From: Mesostigma viride
Lineage: Eukaryota; Streptophyta; Mesostigmatophyceae; Mesostigmatales; Mesostigmataceae
Length of the DNA: 64,000 nt
Direction: 5' to 3'
Assembly (NCBI GenBank): GCA_009746045.1
Contig: RPFO01000234.1
Coordinates: forward strand, 26,222-90,221
The position numbers and the translations under genes are program-made. Below the pieces are notes generated by a model. The model was not told where the DNA came from and made no database searches. It saw only the letters and a list, made by a program, of their open reading frames with translations. Of the stretch, positions 1 through 9,771 are shown in pieces (position 1 is the stretch's first letter; every line of letters starts with the position of its first letter).

Positions 1-387
1 CGCACTGTAGCGCGCCAGGACCTATGAGACAATTGATGCTGACTAGTGTACGGATAGGTCCACAGGACTAGCCGTATGGACAATTGATAGATCTGCGCGC
101 CAAAGGCGTGCCAGAGTCTGTGTAATCAATTGATTGACAGTTCAGCTGTGACAGTGCAGCTGAATACTTGGACGCGTCCCTAGTAAGCTATATGAGTGAC
201 TTGGTCACACCGGGACGCTAGTTCTTGCGTGCACGTTCTCTTGGCACTGCGACTCTGTCGCCTGTGCTGCGTGCAGTCTTGGAAGTGACGTGACTTACGT
301 CTGTGTTTCCTGATTATTAATAAAGGCAACTTCCTGCAAGAACCATGGCGGAATTCGTGGCATTCTTACCCTCACAACTGCCAGCAG
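1..387. other. Flank of the Ty3-like element, no gene seen
   Basis: No convincing ORF lies in this stretch between the window edge and the stop of the minus-strand pol ORF. It could be part of the element's downstream LTR or UTR. It has the feel of an LTR (short CA/TG-rich direct motifs, an AATAAA at about 319-324 on the plus strand), but I found no matching copy on the far side of the element, so LTR status is not shown. Confidence 0.3.
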
Positions 388-3207
388 TCAGGTCTCACCA
401 TGACATAGAGTCGTCCGTCCTGGAACTTGCACGGGAGCTTGCCCATCTGCTGAGGGTGCGACCTGACTGATCGCCTCCAAGGCTGCTGCTTCCGTGACGG
501 TGAATCGGCTGATCAGCGTCTCCAGAACGGAGGTGACGGTGTACGCATCCGCCTCCTCTTCAGTCTCGAGGGTTTGGTATACGTACTCCGAGAAAATGGT
601 GGGGGACCCAATGGGCTGCAAGTGAAAAATTCCCTGAGCCGGGACCACGTGGCTGAGTGGCAAGCGCGAATGGGACCCCTCCCCTTCCCCGGGGGCGCGC
701 ACGTCCTCGTGCGAACCCCAGTCGGGGGATAGGTCGTCCATGGTGGTACGACCCGTGTGAAACAAATAACGAGCCTGCGGTGACCGCGGAAGGTCACCAT
801 AGGACGTGCCGGGCGCCTGAGCTGGGACGCAAGTGGTATGTAGTACTCCCAGATCTTCATAGAACCAGTAGTCCTCCCGCCGGGAAAGGGCGTCTGGGAC
901 CACGTTCTCTGCACCCTTGACGTACTGAATCTTAAAGGGGGCGAACTGGGACAAGTACTCCAGCCAGCGTGCTTGACGGGGCACCAGGTTGGGTTGGGCG
1001 AGCAGATGCGTGAGGGGCCGATGATCCGTGTGGATGATCAGCCGGTGGGGATCAAGATCCCCCTGCTCGCTGATGGCAACGTCAAACTGGGCCCCGAGAA
1101 GATGATGGCGCCAGGTATGGCAGCAGTAGACCACGGCAAGAAGCTCCTGCTGGTGTACCGGATAGTTGCGCTCGGCAGGGATCATAGTCCGGGAGATGTA
1201 CTCGACCGGCTGCAACCCCTGACCCTGGTCCTGCAATAGGACACCGCCGATTGCAACCTTGCTCGCGTCCGTTGCGACCACAAAGGGCTTGGACGGGTCC
1301 GAGATAACGAGCACGGGGGCCGTGGTCAGGCTGCGCTTGAGGGCCTCAAAGGCCTGTTGGCACGGTTCCGACCAAACGAAAGGAACACCCTTCTTGAGGA
1401 GGGCGTTAATGGGGGCAGCGATCGTCGCGAAACGGGGGATGAAACGTCGGTAATACGACGCGACACCCAAAAAGCTGCGCACGCCCTTGACGTTGGTCGG
1501 GGTCGGCCACTGCTGGATGGAGGCGATCTTGGAGGGGTCCGTCGCGACGCCGGCAGCGGACAGGGTATGACCGAGGAACGGTACGCTGCGACCAGCGCGG
1601 ACCTTGGCCTTGCGGACCGAAAGATTCTCCTCCTCCATGATGCGCAATACCGTGGCGACGTCCTCGAGGTGATCCTCAAAGGTCTTGGAGTACACCAAGA
1701 TGTCATCCAGGTATGCGAGCGCACAAGTGCGCTTGTAGGACCACGGGGGCTTCGCGCCCCGGTTGGGGTCCTCGAGGTCACGGGAAACCTGCGGGAGATG
1801 CGCGGTTCCCATGACTGGGCGGAGGATGTCATTCATGAGCATCTGAAAGCTCGCAGGGGAATTGCACAACCCCATGGCGGCCACACGGAACTGATAGTGG
1901 CCGAACGGCGTGTTGAACGCCGTTTTATGACAGTCCTCCGGCGCAATCCTTAACTGCCAGAACCCGTCTGCGCAATCAAGGACGGTGAAACATGTGGCGC
2001 CCTGCACGCGGTTGAAGATATCGTCGATGCGGGGGAGAGGGTACTTGGACTTTACCGTAATAGCGTTCAGCTTACGATAGTCCGTGACGAGCCGCCACTT
2101 GCCCCCAGGCTTGGGGACCAACAGCACGCCTGCTGAGAAGGGGCTGTTGCTGGGCTCGATGAGACCCCGCTCCAGAAGCGCCATCAAGATCTTCTTGAGC
2201 TCCACCAGCTCCACCGGACCCATGCGGTACATAGGGGACGTCGTAGGGCCATAGCCCTCCTGCAATTGGATGCGGTGGAGCACCGAGCGCGGCGGGGGAA
2301 ACTCTTGCTTACTCTCATCAAAGAGCTTCGCGCGTGCTGCCAACACCGCATTGTAGCGCTCAGTCTCCTCGGGGGTGAAGCCCACACCGATCTCATTGAG
2401 CATGAGCTCCACGGCAGCGAGGTCGAGGCGATACATGTAGTATTCCTTGCCCTGACGCAGCTTGCCCTCCAACGACTTGATGCTCATGAGGATCTGTGAG
2501 GCTTGGCGGGGTTGGGTAAATTCCCGCTCGTGCGTGACGTTGTGCACAGTGGGACCCTGCGCCTGATATTCGCCAACCGGACTCCAAAAGGAGCCGTCGG
2601 GGAACCACACCACGCGACGCTTAATGCTGATGTCAACATCCTGAGCGTCCATCCAGTCAATGCCAATAATGATATCGGCTGCGCCCAGCGGCGCGACAGT
2701 GGCGGTAAGCTCCACAGGGATGCCCTGAATCACCGCCTTGATGTCGACTAGACCTGGCGAGGGGTTCTTGCGACCATCTGAGTAAGTCACATTTACCACT
2801 GTCGCGTGTGGCCGTATAGTGTAGCCAGCGCGACGCGCCAGTGCCTCATTGATGAATGACGTGGAAGCGCCCGTGTCGACCATGAACTGCACGTCCATGA
2901 CAGTCTTGCCCTTGAGGAAGGGGTCCAGTGCTGTTGATGGCACTGCCAGACCCCCTCGAAAGAGGAGCAAGCTGCGGGCCGCACTCCTCGGGGCTGCATG
3001 CGTCGGCGGGGCGTCCGCGTTGCTGCCCGAAGCCGGAATTGTAGCCGTGGCTGGAGCCTCACCAACTGGCTCCATACTCGCGCCGGTATCCGCAACTAAC
3101 GGTGCCTGTACGGCGGAGCTACTGCTATCTACACTATTTACTCCTACTACGCTATCTACCCTATCTACCTGAGCTACCGCTACTTCTACCCCCAAGGGGA
3201 GGGACAC
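388..3207 (-). CDS. Ty3/gypsy-like Pol: protease-RT-RNase H, no integrase
   Basis: A 939-residue polyprotein. A retropepsin is seen with DTGAS at about 111-115 and the IIGIDWM flap-end motif at about 181-187. RT spans about 310-640: PLPRIDDIF, LDCADGFWQL, FGHYQF, and YLDDILVY at about 500. RNase H spans about 640-780, with catalytic ATDAS, HQQEL and HTDH, ending at PDALSRR, the usual end of Ty3-type RNase H. About 30 extra residues sit between RT motifs B and C, and another short insert is in RNase H. The last ~160 residues show no HHCC finger or D,D-35-E integrase core. The stop of Gag (TAG) shares one base with the first possible codon here (GTG), and there is no ATG, so expression probably needs a frame change or reinitiation. 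An intact integrase would be expected in an autonomous Ty3 element. Its absence means a truncated copy or a pararetrovirus-like layout. Confidence 0.92.
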   Translation of the reverse strand: MSLPLGVEVAVAQVDRVDSVVGVNSVDSSSSAVQAPLVADTGASMEPVGEAPATATIPASGSNADAPPTHAAPRSAARSLLLFRGGLAVPSTALDPFLKGKTVMDVQFMVDTGASTSFINEALARRAGYTIRPHATVVNVTYSDGRKNPSPGLVDIKAVIQGIPVELTATVAPLGAADIIIGIDWMDAQDVDISIKRRVVWFPDGSFWSPVGEYQAQGPTVHNVTHEREFTQPRQASQILMSIKSLEGKLRQGKEYYMYRLDLAAVELMLNEIGVGFTPEETERYNAVLAARAKLFDESKQEFPPPRSVLHRIQLQEGYGPTTSPMYRMGPVELVELKKILMALLERGLIEPSNSPFSAGVLLVPKPGGKWRLVTDYRKLNAITVKSKYPLPRIDDIFNRVQGATCFTVLDCADGFWQLRIAPEDCHKTAFNTPFGHYQFRVAAMGLCNSPASFQMLMNDILRPVMGTAHLPQVSRDLEDPNRGAKPPWSYKRTCALAYLDDILVYSKTFEDHLEDVATVLRIMEEENLSVRKAKVRAGRSVPFLGHTLSAAGVATDPSKIASIQQWPTPTNVKGVRSFLGVASYYRRFIPRFATIAAPINALLKKGVPFVWSEPCQQAFEALKRSLTTAPVLVISDPSKPFVVATDASKVAIGGVLLQDQGQGLQPVEYISRTMIPAERNYPVHQQELLAVVYCCHTWRHHLLGAQFDVAISEQGDLDPHRLIIHTDHRPLTHLLAQPNLVPRQARWLEYLSQFAPFKIQYVKGAENVVPDALSRREDYWFYEDLGVLHTTCVPAQAPGTSYGDLPRSPQARYLFHTGRTTMDDLSPDWGSHEDVRAPGEGEGSHSRLPLSHVVPAQGIFHLQPIGSPTIFSEYVYQTLETEEEADAYTVTSVLETLISRFTVTEAAALEAISQVAPSADGQAPVQVPGRTTLCHGET

Positions 3208-5177
3208 TACGCGCGAGGAACGGATGGCCGGGAGGCCGCCTCGTTCGACCGCCCGGTCCGCTCTTCCCCCTCCTCCACCGGTTCCTCCTCATCGTCGTCG
3301 CCATACGCATAGCCTGCGATGGCCTGGGCATCCAGCCGCCCACTGTCCGAGTCGTGATCGGCCGCGCCTCGTTGCTGCGCTAGCACCTTGTTCACCTCGC
3401 GGGTCACCCGTTGGAAGGATGGACCTGAGGCCCGAGGCGTTTGATACTGCGCGGGCTGGCGGCGGGCATCCTGCAGCTTGGCTGCACGTGCTCCCGCATT
3501 ACGGGGCCGATCGCCTCGCTGCGCAGGGTCCGGACGTTTGCCGAAGGCGGGGCCAGAGAACTGGGGTACATGCGTCTCCTCATCCTTGCGGGCGCGCAGG
3601 CGAGGGCACTCGCGCTTGAGGTGGCCAACCTCGCCGCACGCAAAGCAGCGGGAAGTGGCCGGATCGATCGCATTGACCTGGAAATCAGGGTCATAATCGC
3701 TCTCCGCTGGCAGCTCGTAGTCATACGCGTCCTCCTGTGCGACCTCATGGTCCGCGGTGGTGAAGTGGACGCGCCTGGGTGCCGCGAGCGGGAAGCGCCG
3801 TGTAGTTGCTGCACGGCGGCGGGCGATCACATCCGAGACTTGAAGCAGGTACTGCTGAATTTTTATCACATCCCACTCCTCCCATGGGACCTCGGCATAG
3901 TGCTTGAGCACCTCATCCAAGAGGTCCGGGTGCAGCGCCTCGATGAACCGTGCCTTGTACTCGGTCCAGGTCATGTCGTCAAGCCGGGCAGTGTACGCCT
4001 CAAACTCGGTGAGGAATTCGCGAAAAGGCGTGCTGCCCTGACGGAACTTGCCAAAGGCCAGGCGCTCATGGAGCTTGTAGTCCGGTGGCACCAACTTGCG
4101 CCGGATGCGGGCCATCAGCTCCTCGACCGTGCGCGGGTAGGTGCGTGACGCGACGCTCTCACAGTGGAGGATGCCGACAACGGACGGATCCATGCACATC
4201 GCTACTAGATAGGGAATTAGCACATCAGTGGCCAACTCCCAATCGTGATGCTCGCACCATGCCCAATAGACCGCCAACACCATGCGTTCCCACTCATCGA
4301 TCTCGCGCGGGGTCATGTCCGCGCGCAACTTGGGCACGGTTTTGAAATCGGGCATGGGCGGAGCCTTGACCGTGGCCGCCCGCGGGCCTCCTTTAGCGCA
4401 AAAGGGCGGACGGTTAAAGGACGCCGGCAGCGATGGGGGCCCAGCAGCCCGCGGCTGGCTGCGCGAGGTCTCAGCGCCTCGCCGCAACCAAACGGATGTC
4501 GGGTGTTCGTAACCGGGATCGTTGAGGTCTAACCGGCTCAGATTCAGGTTGGGGCCATGCGCCATGCTAGGACGCGCGGGGCCCGTCGCTGGGAAGGACT
4601 GACCCAGGCGCGTCTCAGGGCGCTCCTCGGCATCCTCATCGTAGCGGGGGGGAAGTTCGACCTCCCCCTCTTCCGTCGACCACGGTGAGGTGCCCATGGA
4701 TTGTGGCTCGCTGCTGAACGATACACGACGCGCGGGTTCCGGCCGGGATGGGCTACCGCGACCGCGTCCGCGTCCGTTTACTGACCATGGGTGCTCTAAT
4801 CGTTGGGTCCGTTGCGCATGGTAAAAGGCCGCGTTCTGGCTAAGCTGACCATTCGGCTGCGGTTGCCACTGTGGCCGCGGCGGCGGTTGCAACTGTGGCG
4901 GTTGCTCATGCTGCGGCTGCAATTGCTGCGGGGGCTGTGCCGGTGGGATGGATGCACTCATTGGATCTGACCTGGGAGACTCCCGCCTCGGGCCGGTCTC
5001 CACCCGTTCCGACCTACTGAAAAATTCTCCCTGCATATGCTGCTGCTGCTCGCTATCTATGAACATTCCGGCCTGTGGTCTGTACGACTCACGGGCGGGA
5101 CTAGCCAACACACCTGGGTGACCTGCAGAGCTGCCCAGGCTGCTGGGAGGCTGGGCTCCGCTGTGATATCTCCTCAT
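3207..5177 (-). CDS. Gag-like protein of the Ty3-like element
   Basis: A 656-residue protein directly upstream of pol on the same strand. The N-terminal ~250 residues are Pro/Gln/Arg-rich and low in complexity. The middle (about 290-450) is a Trp- and acid-rich helical region typical of retrotransposon Gag/capsid. A CCHC zinc knuckle of the form CX2CX4HX4C (CFACGEVGHLKREC) lies at about residue 510, followed by a basic then acidic tail. The role would be packaging of element RNA into virus-like particles. The first ATG is at 5177, but a basic ORF starting at 5262 in another frame may be the original N-terminus. Confidence 0.85.
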   Translation of the reverse strand: MRRYHSGAQPPSSLGSSAGHPGVLASPARESYRPQAGMFIDSEQQQHMQGEFFSRSERVETGPRRESPRSDPMSASIPPAQPPQQLQPQHEQPPQLQPPPRPQWQPQPNGQLSQNAAFYHAQRTQRLEHPWSVNGRGRGRGSPSRPEPARRVSFSSEPQSMGTSPWSTEEGEVELPPRYDEDAEERPETRLGQSFPATGPARPSMAHGPNLNLSRLDLNDPGYEHPTSVWLRRGAETSRSQPRAAGPPSLPASFNRPPFCAKGGPRAATVKAPPMPDFKTVPKLRADMTPREIDEWERMVLAVYWAWCEHHDWELATDVLIPYLVAMCMDPSVVGILHCESVASRTYPRTVEELMARIRRKLVPPDYKLHERLAFGKFRQGSTPFREFLTEFEAYTARLDDMTWTEYKARFIEALHPDLLDEVLKHYAEVPWEEWDVIKIQQYLLQVSDVIARRRAATTRRFPLAAPRRVHFTTADHEVAQEDAYDYELPAESDYDPDFQVNAIDPATSRCFACGEVGHLKRECPRLRARKDEETHVPQFSGPAFGKRPDPAQRGDRPRNAGARAAKLQDARRQPAQYQTPRASGPSFQRVTREVNKVLAQQRGAADHDSDSGRLDAQAIAGYAYGDDDEEEPVEEGEERTGRSNEAASRPSVPRA

Positions 5178-5262
5178 GTGCCTGTACGGCCGGACTATCT
5201 ATACCCGTCTCCCTAACCTCTGACCCTTTAGGTTTACCTTTACCCCTTGTTTTAGGCGCCAT
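5101..5262 (-). CDS. Short basic ORF overlapping the Gag start
   Basis: A 53-residue ORF with ATG at 5262 and a Lys/Arg-rich start (MAPKTRGKGKPKG). It overlaps the first 77 bases of Gag in a different frame. It is either the displaced true N-terminus of Gag, split off by a small indel, or a short upstream ORF. The basic character would suit an RNA-binding Gag leader. No family is recognised. Confidence 0.35.
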   Translation of the reverse strand: MAPKTRGKGKPKGSEVRETGIDSPAVQAHEEISQRSPASQQPGQLCRSPRCVG

Positions 5263-5389
5263 GGTTACCGTACCACAACCACAAGAAGAGAAGGAAGCAA
5301 AAAACAAAGGTCAAGACAACATCTACTGTCTATTATTATATATAATACTATAATATTATAGATGAGCCCCTCTAATCACTATGGCCCCG

Positions 5390-5815
5390 TCACTGGGTGC
5401 TGGGTGGCTGGCTAGCGTGCGTGCTAATCGACAGCTGGTTAAAGGTGACGGTAACCTGCTGCGTAGCTGTAGTGTCCTCTACCCTAGCCAGTGCACTGGT
5501 ATGTGCGTACCTACGCCCCCTAGATGCAGGACGTGCCCTGGGCCTAATCTCTAGCGGTGGGGCTTCTACATGTAATCCTACGGGACGTGTCATGTGTGCC
5601 TGGATAAACAGATCTGCTTCCCATGCTGTCCCGAACCCCTTAAAAATAGCCCTATGTCTATCTACTATGTTGTTCCTGCAGTCTACCCAGCTATAAAAAA
5701 TCCCTACCTTGCCTGTGCCCCCATCATGTGCCAATGCGTAATATAATTGCCTAGACCCATCACTGTCCCATCCCCTAAGTGCCCCAGTATGCCTAATATT
5801 ATTATTATTAGACAT
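5390..5815 (-). CDS. Viroplasmin/RNase H1-N-like small protein
   Basis: A 141-residue protein. Residues about 22-75 read like the hybrid-binding domain shared by RNase H1 N-termini and caulimovirus inclusion-body protein P6 (Cauli_VI): YYALAHDG, then GIFYSWVDCRNNIV, an IFKGFGT turn, and WEADLFI. These give the usual Tyr-Ala, Gly-Ile-Tyr-x-x-Trp, Lys-x-Phe and Glu-Ala spacing. The C-terminal half is low-complexity Ser/Thr/Arg-rich. The family binds RNA/DNA hybrids or dsRNA. The ORF lies 213 bp from the Gag ATG (5177) in the same orientation, so it may belong to the Ty3-like element. An independent host or viral origin is not excluded. Confidence 0.6.
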   Translation of the reverse strand: MSNNNNIRHTGALRGWDSDGSRQLYYALAHDGGTGKVGIFYSWVDCRNNIVDRHRAIFKGFGTAWEADLFIQAHMTRPVGLHVEAPPLEIRPRARPASRGRRYAHTSALARVEDTTATQQVTVTFNQLSISTHASQPPSTQ

Positions 5816-6947
5816 GCCACGTCTATTGCATGCAGGCAGGGATAGGCAGAGAAGAAGGAACCTTGAGTACCTCTAGTGAGTGACCATCACCTGCTCACAA
5901 GGGTTGCCAACAGGCCCTATAATCTAAGAACGCAACGACATTACGTAGACAGGAAAACCTGTCAGCACAAGGGAGTAACCTACGTGACAACCCGCCCGTG
6001 TACCGGGCCCCAGCACGTAAGCCACTCCCGCGGAGTCCCTCGCAAACCAGCCTGTACGGTTATGGCCTGCGTGAACCAACGAGCGAGGCCGGTGTACCCA
6101 GAGCCAGCGCTCACAGCACAAACATGAAAACGACAAGAAAACAGGGCTGGGCGCACACAACACCGCTCTACGCGTGCAGAGAGAGGAGGGACAGAGCGAG
6201 CAATATGGCTGCTGCGCGCCCTACAACCACCATGGCTGCGTGCCCACCTATTTGCTGCGGATGCGATGTTATCGTTTCTTGCCGTCTTGGTGCAGATCAC
6301 CGAATTCTCGTCAGGCAGATCACGAGGCCCTGCCCGCTCTGTACGAGCTAGGGTGGCCCTAGACGAATCCTCCGATTACCAGTGTTACGAGCCGCCCCAG
6401 CGGCTCTGAAAGACCCTAGTCTAGCGTGGGTTACGCCTGAATAAACTCGGAATCTGCTATCCGCCCGGACTACGTGAATGTAGCCCTGAATTCTAGCTAG
6501 TACGCGGAATTACTAGCTAGGCCCTGAATGCACAACTAGATAAATTATGCATATACATGGAATGCACGAAGGGCGTTAGTGCAGCCCAGATTTGACCCCT
6601 GGTTCGGCAGACGAGTTTTACTCAAGTCGATTTTATTCCAAACCAAAGATGGGAAGCCATTGTCACCTACGACATTTGTCCAAGACGGCGTGCATGCCAG
6701 CGGGTCGGCTGGGGGCCGAACCTCTAGCGCAGCCTGCAATTAATATCAGCCGTAGATGTACATAGTATCCGCCAGTCTGGCACCCGGTACCTGGCAGTCC
6801 CGGGTACAGACCAGTAACACACCAAACCGAAAGCAAAGCCACGGGTACCTGGGCCGGGTGATGGAATAACTCGGCCAAGTCCCCGAATCTAACGTAATAA
6901 CTATCGAAAGTCTCAAACAATATCAAAATGACTTTCGACTGACCAAA
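5816..6947. other. No gene recognised; possible tRNA-like/SINE remnant
   Basis: About 1.1 kb between two minus-strand retroelement pieces. No ORF with recognisable sequence is present. On the minus strand around 6585-6610 there is a degenerate GGGTCAAATCT, close to a pol III B box, followed by a G/C-paired stretch. This may be a tRNA-derived SINE remnant but is too weak to call. Confidence 0.3.
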
Positions 6948-7928
6948 CTAATTTATTTTAGGAATTGTTACGCCCAAACATGGGTTAGGGCCGTAACAGT
7001 TGTCTCCTCCCGTGTCGCCGCTGGTGGTGTGGAACACAAAACCAGGTGGCAGAGTTTCTGCCTCCTGTGTGGCGTGTGCTCGCTCCTTGGGCCGTAGGGA
7101 TGGGTTCTTCCGCCAGCACTCGTCCTCGATGTGGCCGGGTCGCCGACAGAACTTGCAGCGCTTGCCCTTCTTATCAGGCTCAGCCCCTGTGGCATAGGCT
7201 AGGCCTGGAGTTGTTGCAGCGGAGTCCTGCGGCTTGCCTGTGTTGGTGGTCTTGGCCCCGGGTCGAGGAATCTGATCGCTGGAAACCAGCATGTCGTAGA
7301 TCTCCAGGAGCAGCTTGTGGATCTGCTCCAGGGTCATCCCCGGCAGGCGGCGGGCGGCCATGGCTGCACGGAACGCAGGCGGTAGTCCATTGATCATGCA
7401 ATCGCGCCACTCGTTCCAGTCCATTGCCTCGCCCGCGTCCTCCAAGTCCTGCCGGAGGAACTTGCCACGTTGCCAGTACTGGTTGCAGGTCTCGCTCGAC
7501 ACTTGCAGGGAAATACGTTGGATCTCGCTCTTCTTGGCCAGTCGGTAGCTCTCGGTTTGGTAGGGCTGCCTCACCTCCGCCTGGAGTGCCTTAAACACGG
7601 AGCTGGCACGTCGGTCAGTAACCAATCGCGCCACGCGTGCCCCTCGGCCCTTCATAAGGCTGATGATGGGTGTGAGCAGCGTTTTCTCGGCAGAAATCAC
7701 ATCAGGGTCGTTCACGTCGGCTGTGCCGTCGATGACGTCCTTGACATTGTATGCCTCGCACCCGGTAAGTAGCATATCCTCGAACTCGCGCCAGGTGGCG
7801 TAGTCTTCAAAAGGATCGAAGCGCGTCATGCTGCGGAAGTATTTTACAACCTCCTTAGCGCCCTTCGTTCTTGGGAGCTCATCGCGTGAAGGTGGGGTAT
7901 TGGACGCACCACCACTGCGTGTGTTCAT
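6948..7928 (-). CDS. Copia-type Gag with CCHC knuckle
   Basis: From ATG at 7928 the product is about 326 residues; the frame stays open upstream to 8078 without another ATG. The middle is helical, with repeated Trp and Leu as in Ty1/copia Gag (UBN2-type). A CCHC knuckle (CKFCRRPGHIEDEC) is followed by WRKNP, common in this Gag family. No protease, integrase or RT follows: the ORF stops and non-coding DNA begins, so the element is truncated. The broken Gag at 62.7-63.6 kb shares the knuckle context and the GFVFxTTS tail, so both belong to one family. Confidence 0.78.
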   Translation of the reverse strand: MNTRSGGASNTPPSRDELPRTKGAKEVVKYFRSMTRFDPFEDYATWREFEDMLLTGCEAYNVKDVIDGTADVNDPDVISAEKTLLTPIISLMKGRGARVARLVTDRRASSVFKALQAEVRQPYQTESYRLAKKSEIQRISLQVSSETCNQYWQRGKFLRQDLEDAGEAMDWNEWRDCMINGLPPAFRAAMAARRLPGMTLEQIHKLLLEIYDMLVSSDQIPRPGAKTTNTGKPQDSAATTPGLAYATGAEPDKKGKRCKFCRRPGHIEDECWRKNPSLRPKERAHATQEAETLPPGFVFHTTSGDTGGDNCYGPNPCLGVTIPKIN

Positions 7929-8008
7929 GGTGTACAAGAGGTAAAACAGGCGCTCCTCGCGCGGAAAGAAAGACTCGCAGCGGTGAAATAAAATGCGCCT
8001 TGGAAAGC

Positions 8009-8245
8009 TCACTCGAAAACAATGCCCTTTTCTTCCTTTAGATGCTTCAAATAGCTCAGTAACAAAGTGTTGAGCCACAGATAATCAATTGGGCAATCTG
8101 GGTTGTGTTCTCTGATGCCCTTTATGATCTCTTCTATCCACTGCTGCGCCTTAGCAGGGTTGATAAACGCCGATATTTTCCGCCCCTGAAATTCAATAGT
8201 TACTGTGGCAAAATCTGGCTGATCAGGCCCTTCCTCTGTGCTCAT
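8009..8245 (-). CDS. Small ORF upstream of copia Gag
   Basis: A 78-residue ORF with an ATG at 8245, on the same strand as the Gag that follows. It contains a short beta-like start (TVTIEFQGRKISAFI) and two amphipathic helices (QQWIEEIIKGI, LLLSYLKHLKEE). I do not recognise a family. Its place, immediately 5' of Gag with an ATG, suggests a small leader ORF of the same element. Confidence 0.4.
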   Translation of the reverse strand: MSTEEGPDQPDFATVTIEFQGRKISAFINPAKAQQWIEEIIKGIREHNPDCPIDYLWLNTLLLSYLKHLKEEKGIVFE

Positions 8246-9120
8246 CAGTACCCTTGCAAAAGTAGGCTGGAAAACTGGGCGTTTTTCTCCTTATAGGCGC
8301 TTCTTGTAGACGTTTAGTGGCTTGTGAAGGCGATTCGGAACTTGGCTTGCGATACCATGTCAAAATATTCTATAGAATGTGTTTGACCAGATTCCTATTT
8401 ATACTTCCAATCACCTATATATTTTGCAGGTGTCGGAGTAGAGTTCCGGTCTTATGAAGCTTCCTCTTGGTGAACAAAATGAGGCGATTTCAATGATATA
8501 ATTCGCGTCTTTATTGTCCCAATATCCCGGCTAGCGGCCCTTGTACAAGGCCAGCTGCCATGGCTGCTCAAGTAGTGCTTAACATTAAGGAGCAAGAGGT
8601 CACAGCTATATGCTACGTTGCGCACAAAGCACAAGTCACGAAACAAGCAATATCCGCCGTTAGATGTCTGGCGGCGCACTGCTGAACATCGGATGCATAG
8701 AGCACATGCATAACAGGCATGCACAAGCTAAAGGACCAAGGTTGCAGCGCCGGCGCCACTATACTCTACCATGTATATCTGATTTCTTTCTAGTGGCGCG
8801 GCTCATGCTGCTCGGCTCAACTTAGGTGTAAGAATTACAAGTGCAATCGGCGCGGCGCGACGCCAGGACTAAACGCCACAATTGTACGCATGGGAAAAAT
8901 GTCAAAGTACCCATGCGGTGCATCAAGACTCAGTAGAAGAAAAGTGGTACGACTGTCGGACGTCACAGCTAGTCCATCATATCGTCCGTGTAACAAAGTA
9001 GAAAATATTCCGTGCGGTTAAGTACAACAACATGCCCCAAGCCTAAACTATTAATTCAAGTGTGCCATAAATTAGGCGTACGATGGGTGCAATTAAGTAG
9101 CGATGCAACCCAACCGTCGG
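8246..9120. other. No gene seen
   Basis: This stretch lies between the copia remnant and the truncated RT of the methyltransferase element. Only short shadow frames are present, with no repeats that recur in this window. Confidence 0.4.
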
Positions 9121-9759
9121 CTAGAAAAATAATTGGTCACACTTAATCCAGCTAGCTATTCGGGCATAAGTGTCTATACCGCTGACATACCTATCAACAG
9201 GAGTGTGCGCGTTCAGCTGACGCAGGTCAGTGGCCATGCGCATACCTGTCCACTCGCCTGTGATGGTATCCTTCTTGGGTGCAACCACCGTGGCAGCTGC
9301 ATAACTGGAGGATGAAGCGCGGATGATCCCAGCTGCCTCTAGCTCTCGACAGTTAGCATCTACGAATTCCAGCTCAGCCAAGCTCAGCCTATGCTGCCGC
9401 CTGAATAAGGGCTGATCCGTATCTAGTGGGACCCCCATGCAGCCCCCGTTGTAGCACCCTAGTTCTTCACTGCTGAAAGCGAAAACTGAGCGTGCAGAAT
9501 GCAACCAGTGCTCCATAGCCTTGCGTTGCGCGGCGGTGAGGTGCTCACCTATGGCCCATATGTGAGAGGCAGCAGGATCTGCGACTGCGGCACTCCTACT
9601 GTCGAGACAAGGCCCCCTGACAGCGGCATCGTGGAAAAGGGAAAATGCGGCTACACCGGGTGTGACGCTCACCTGCTGAATGGCACGGACTGCGCGACCG
9701 ACCGATTGCTGCAGGGTGGGCGCTCCAGCGAACACCGTGCTGGACAACAAGGACGTCAT
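9121..9759 (-). pseudogene. Ty3-like RT N-terminal part, truncated
   Basis: This frame continues the 9772-13374 polyprotein after one in-frame TAG. The first half is a linker. From about residue 125 come typical pre-RT and RT-entry motifs: QPLFRRQHRLS, LEAAGIIRASSSSYAA, VVAPKKD, and MRMATDLRQLN followed by HTPVDRY. Just after DRY the sequence no longer resembles RT and ends at 9121. The palm motifs (catalytic Asp, YxDD), RNase H and integrase are all missing, so the element is 3'-truncated. A homologous RT piece occurs at 61.2-61.9 kb on the plus strand. Confidence 0.8.
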
Positions 9760-9771
9760 GAGGATAACGCT

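Noticed and set aside
1-387. LTR of the first Ty3-like element
   Set aside because: No second copy was found on the other side of the element, so LTR identity could not be supported.
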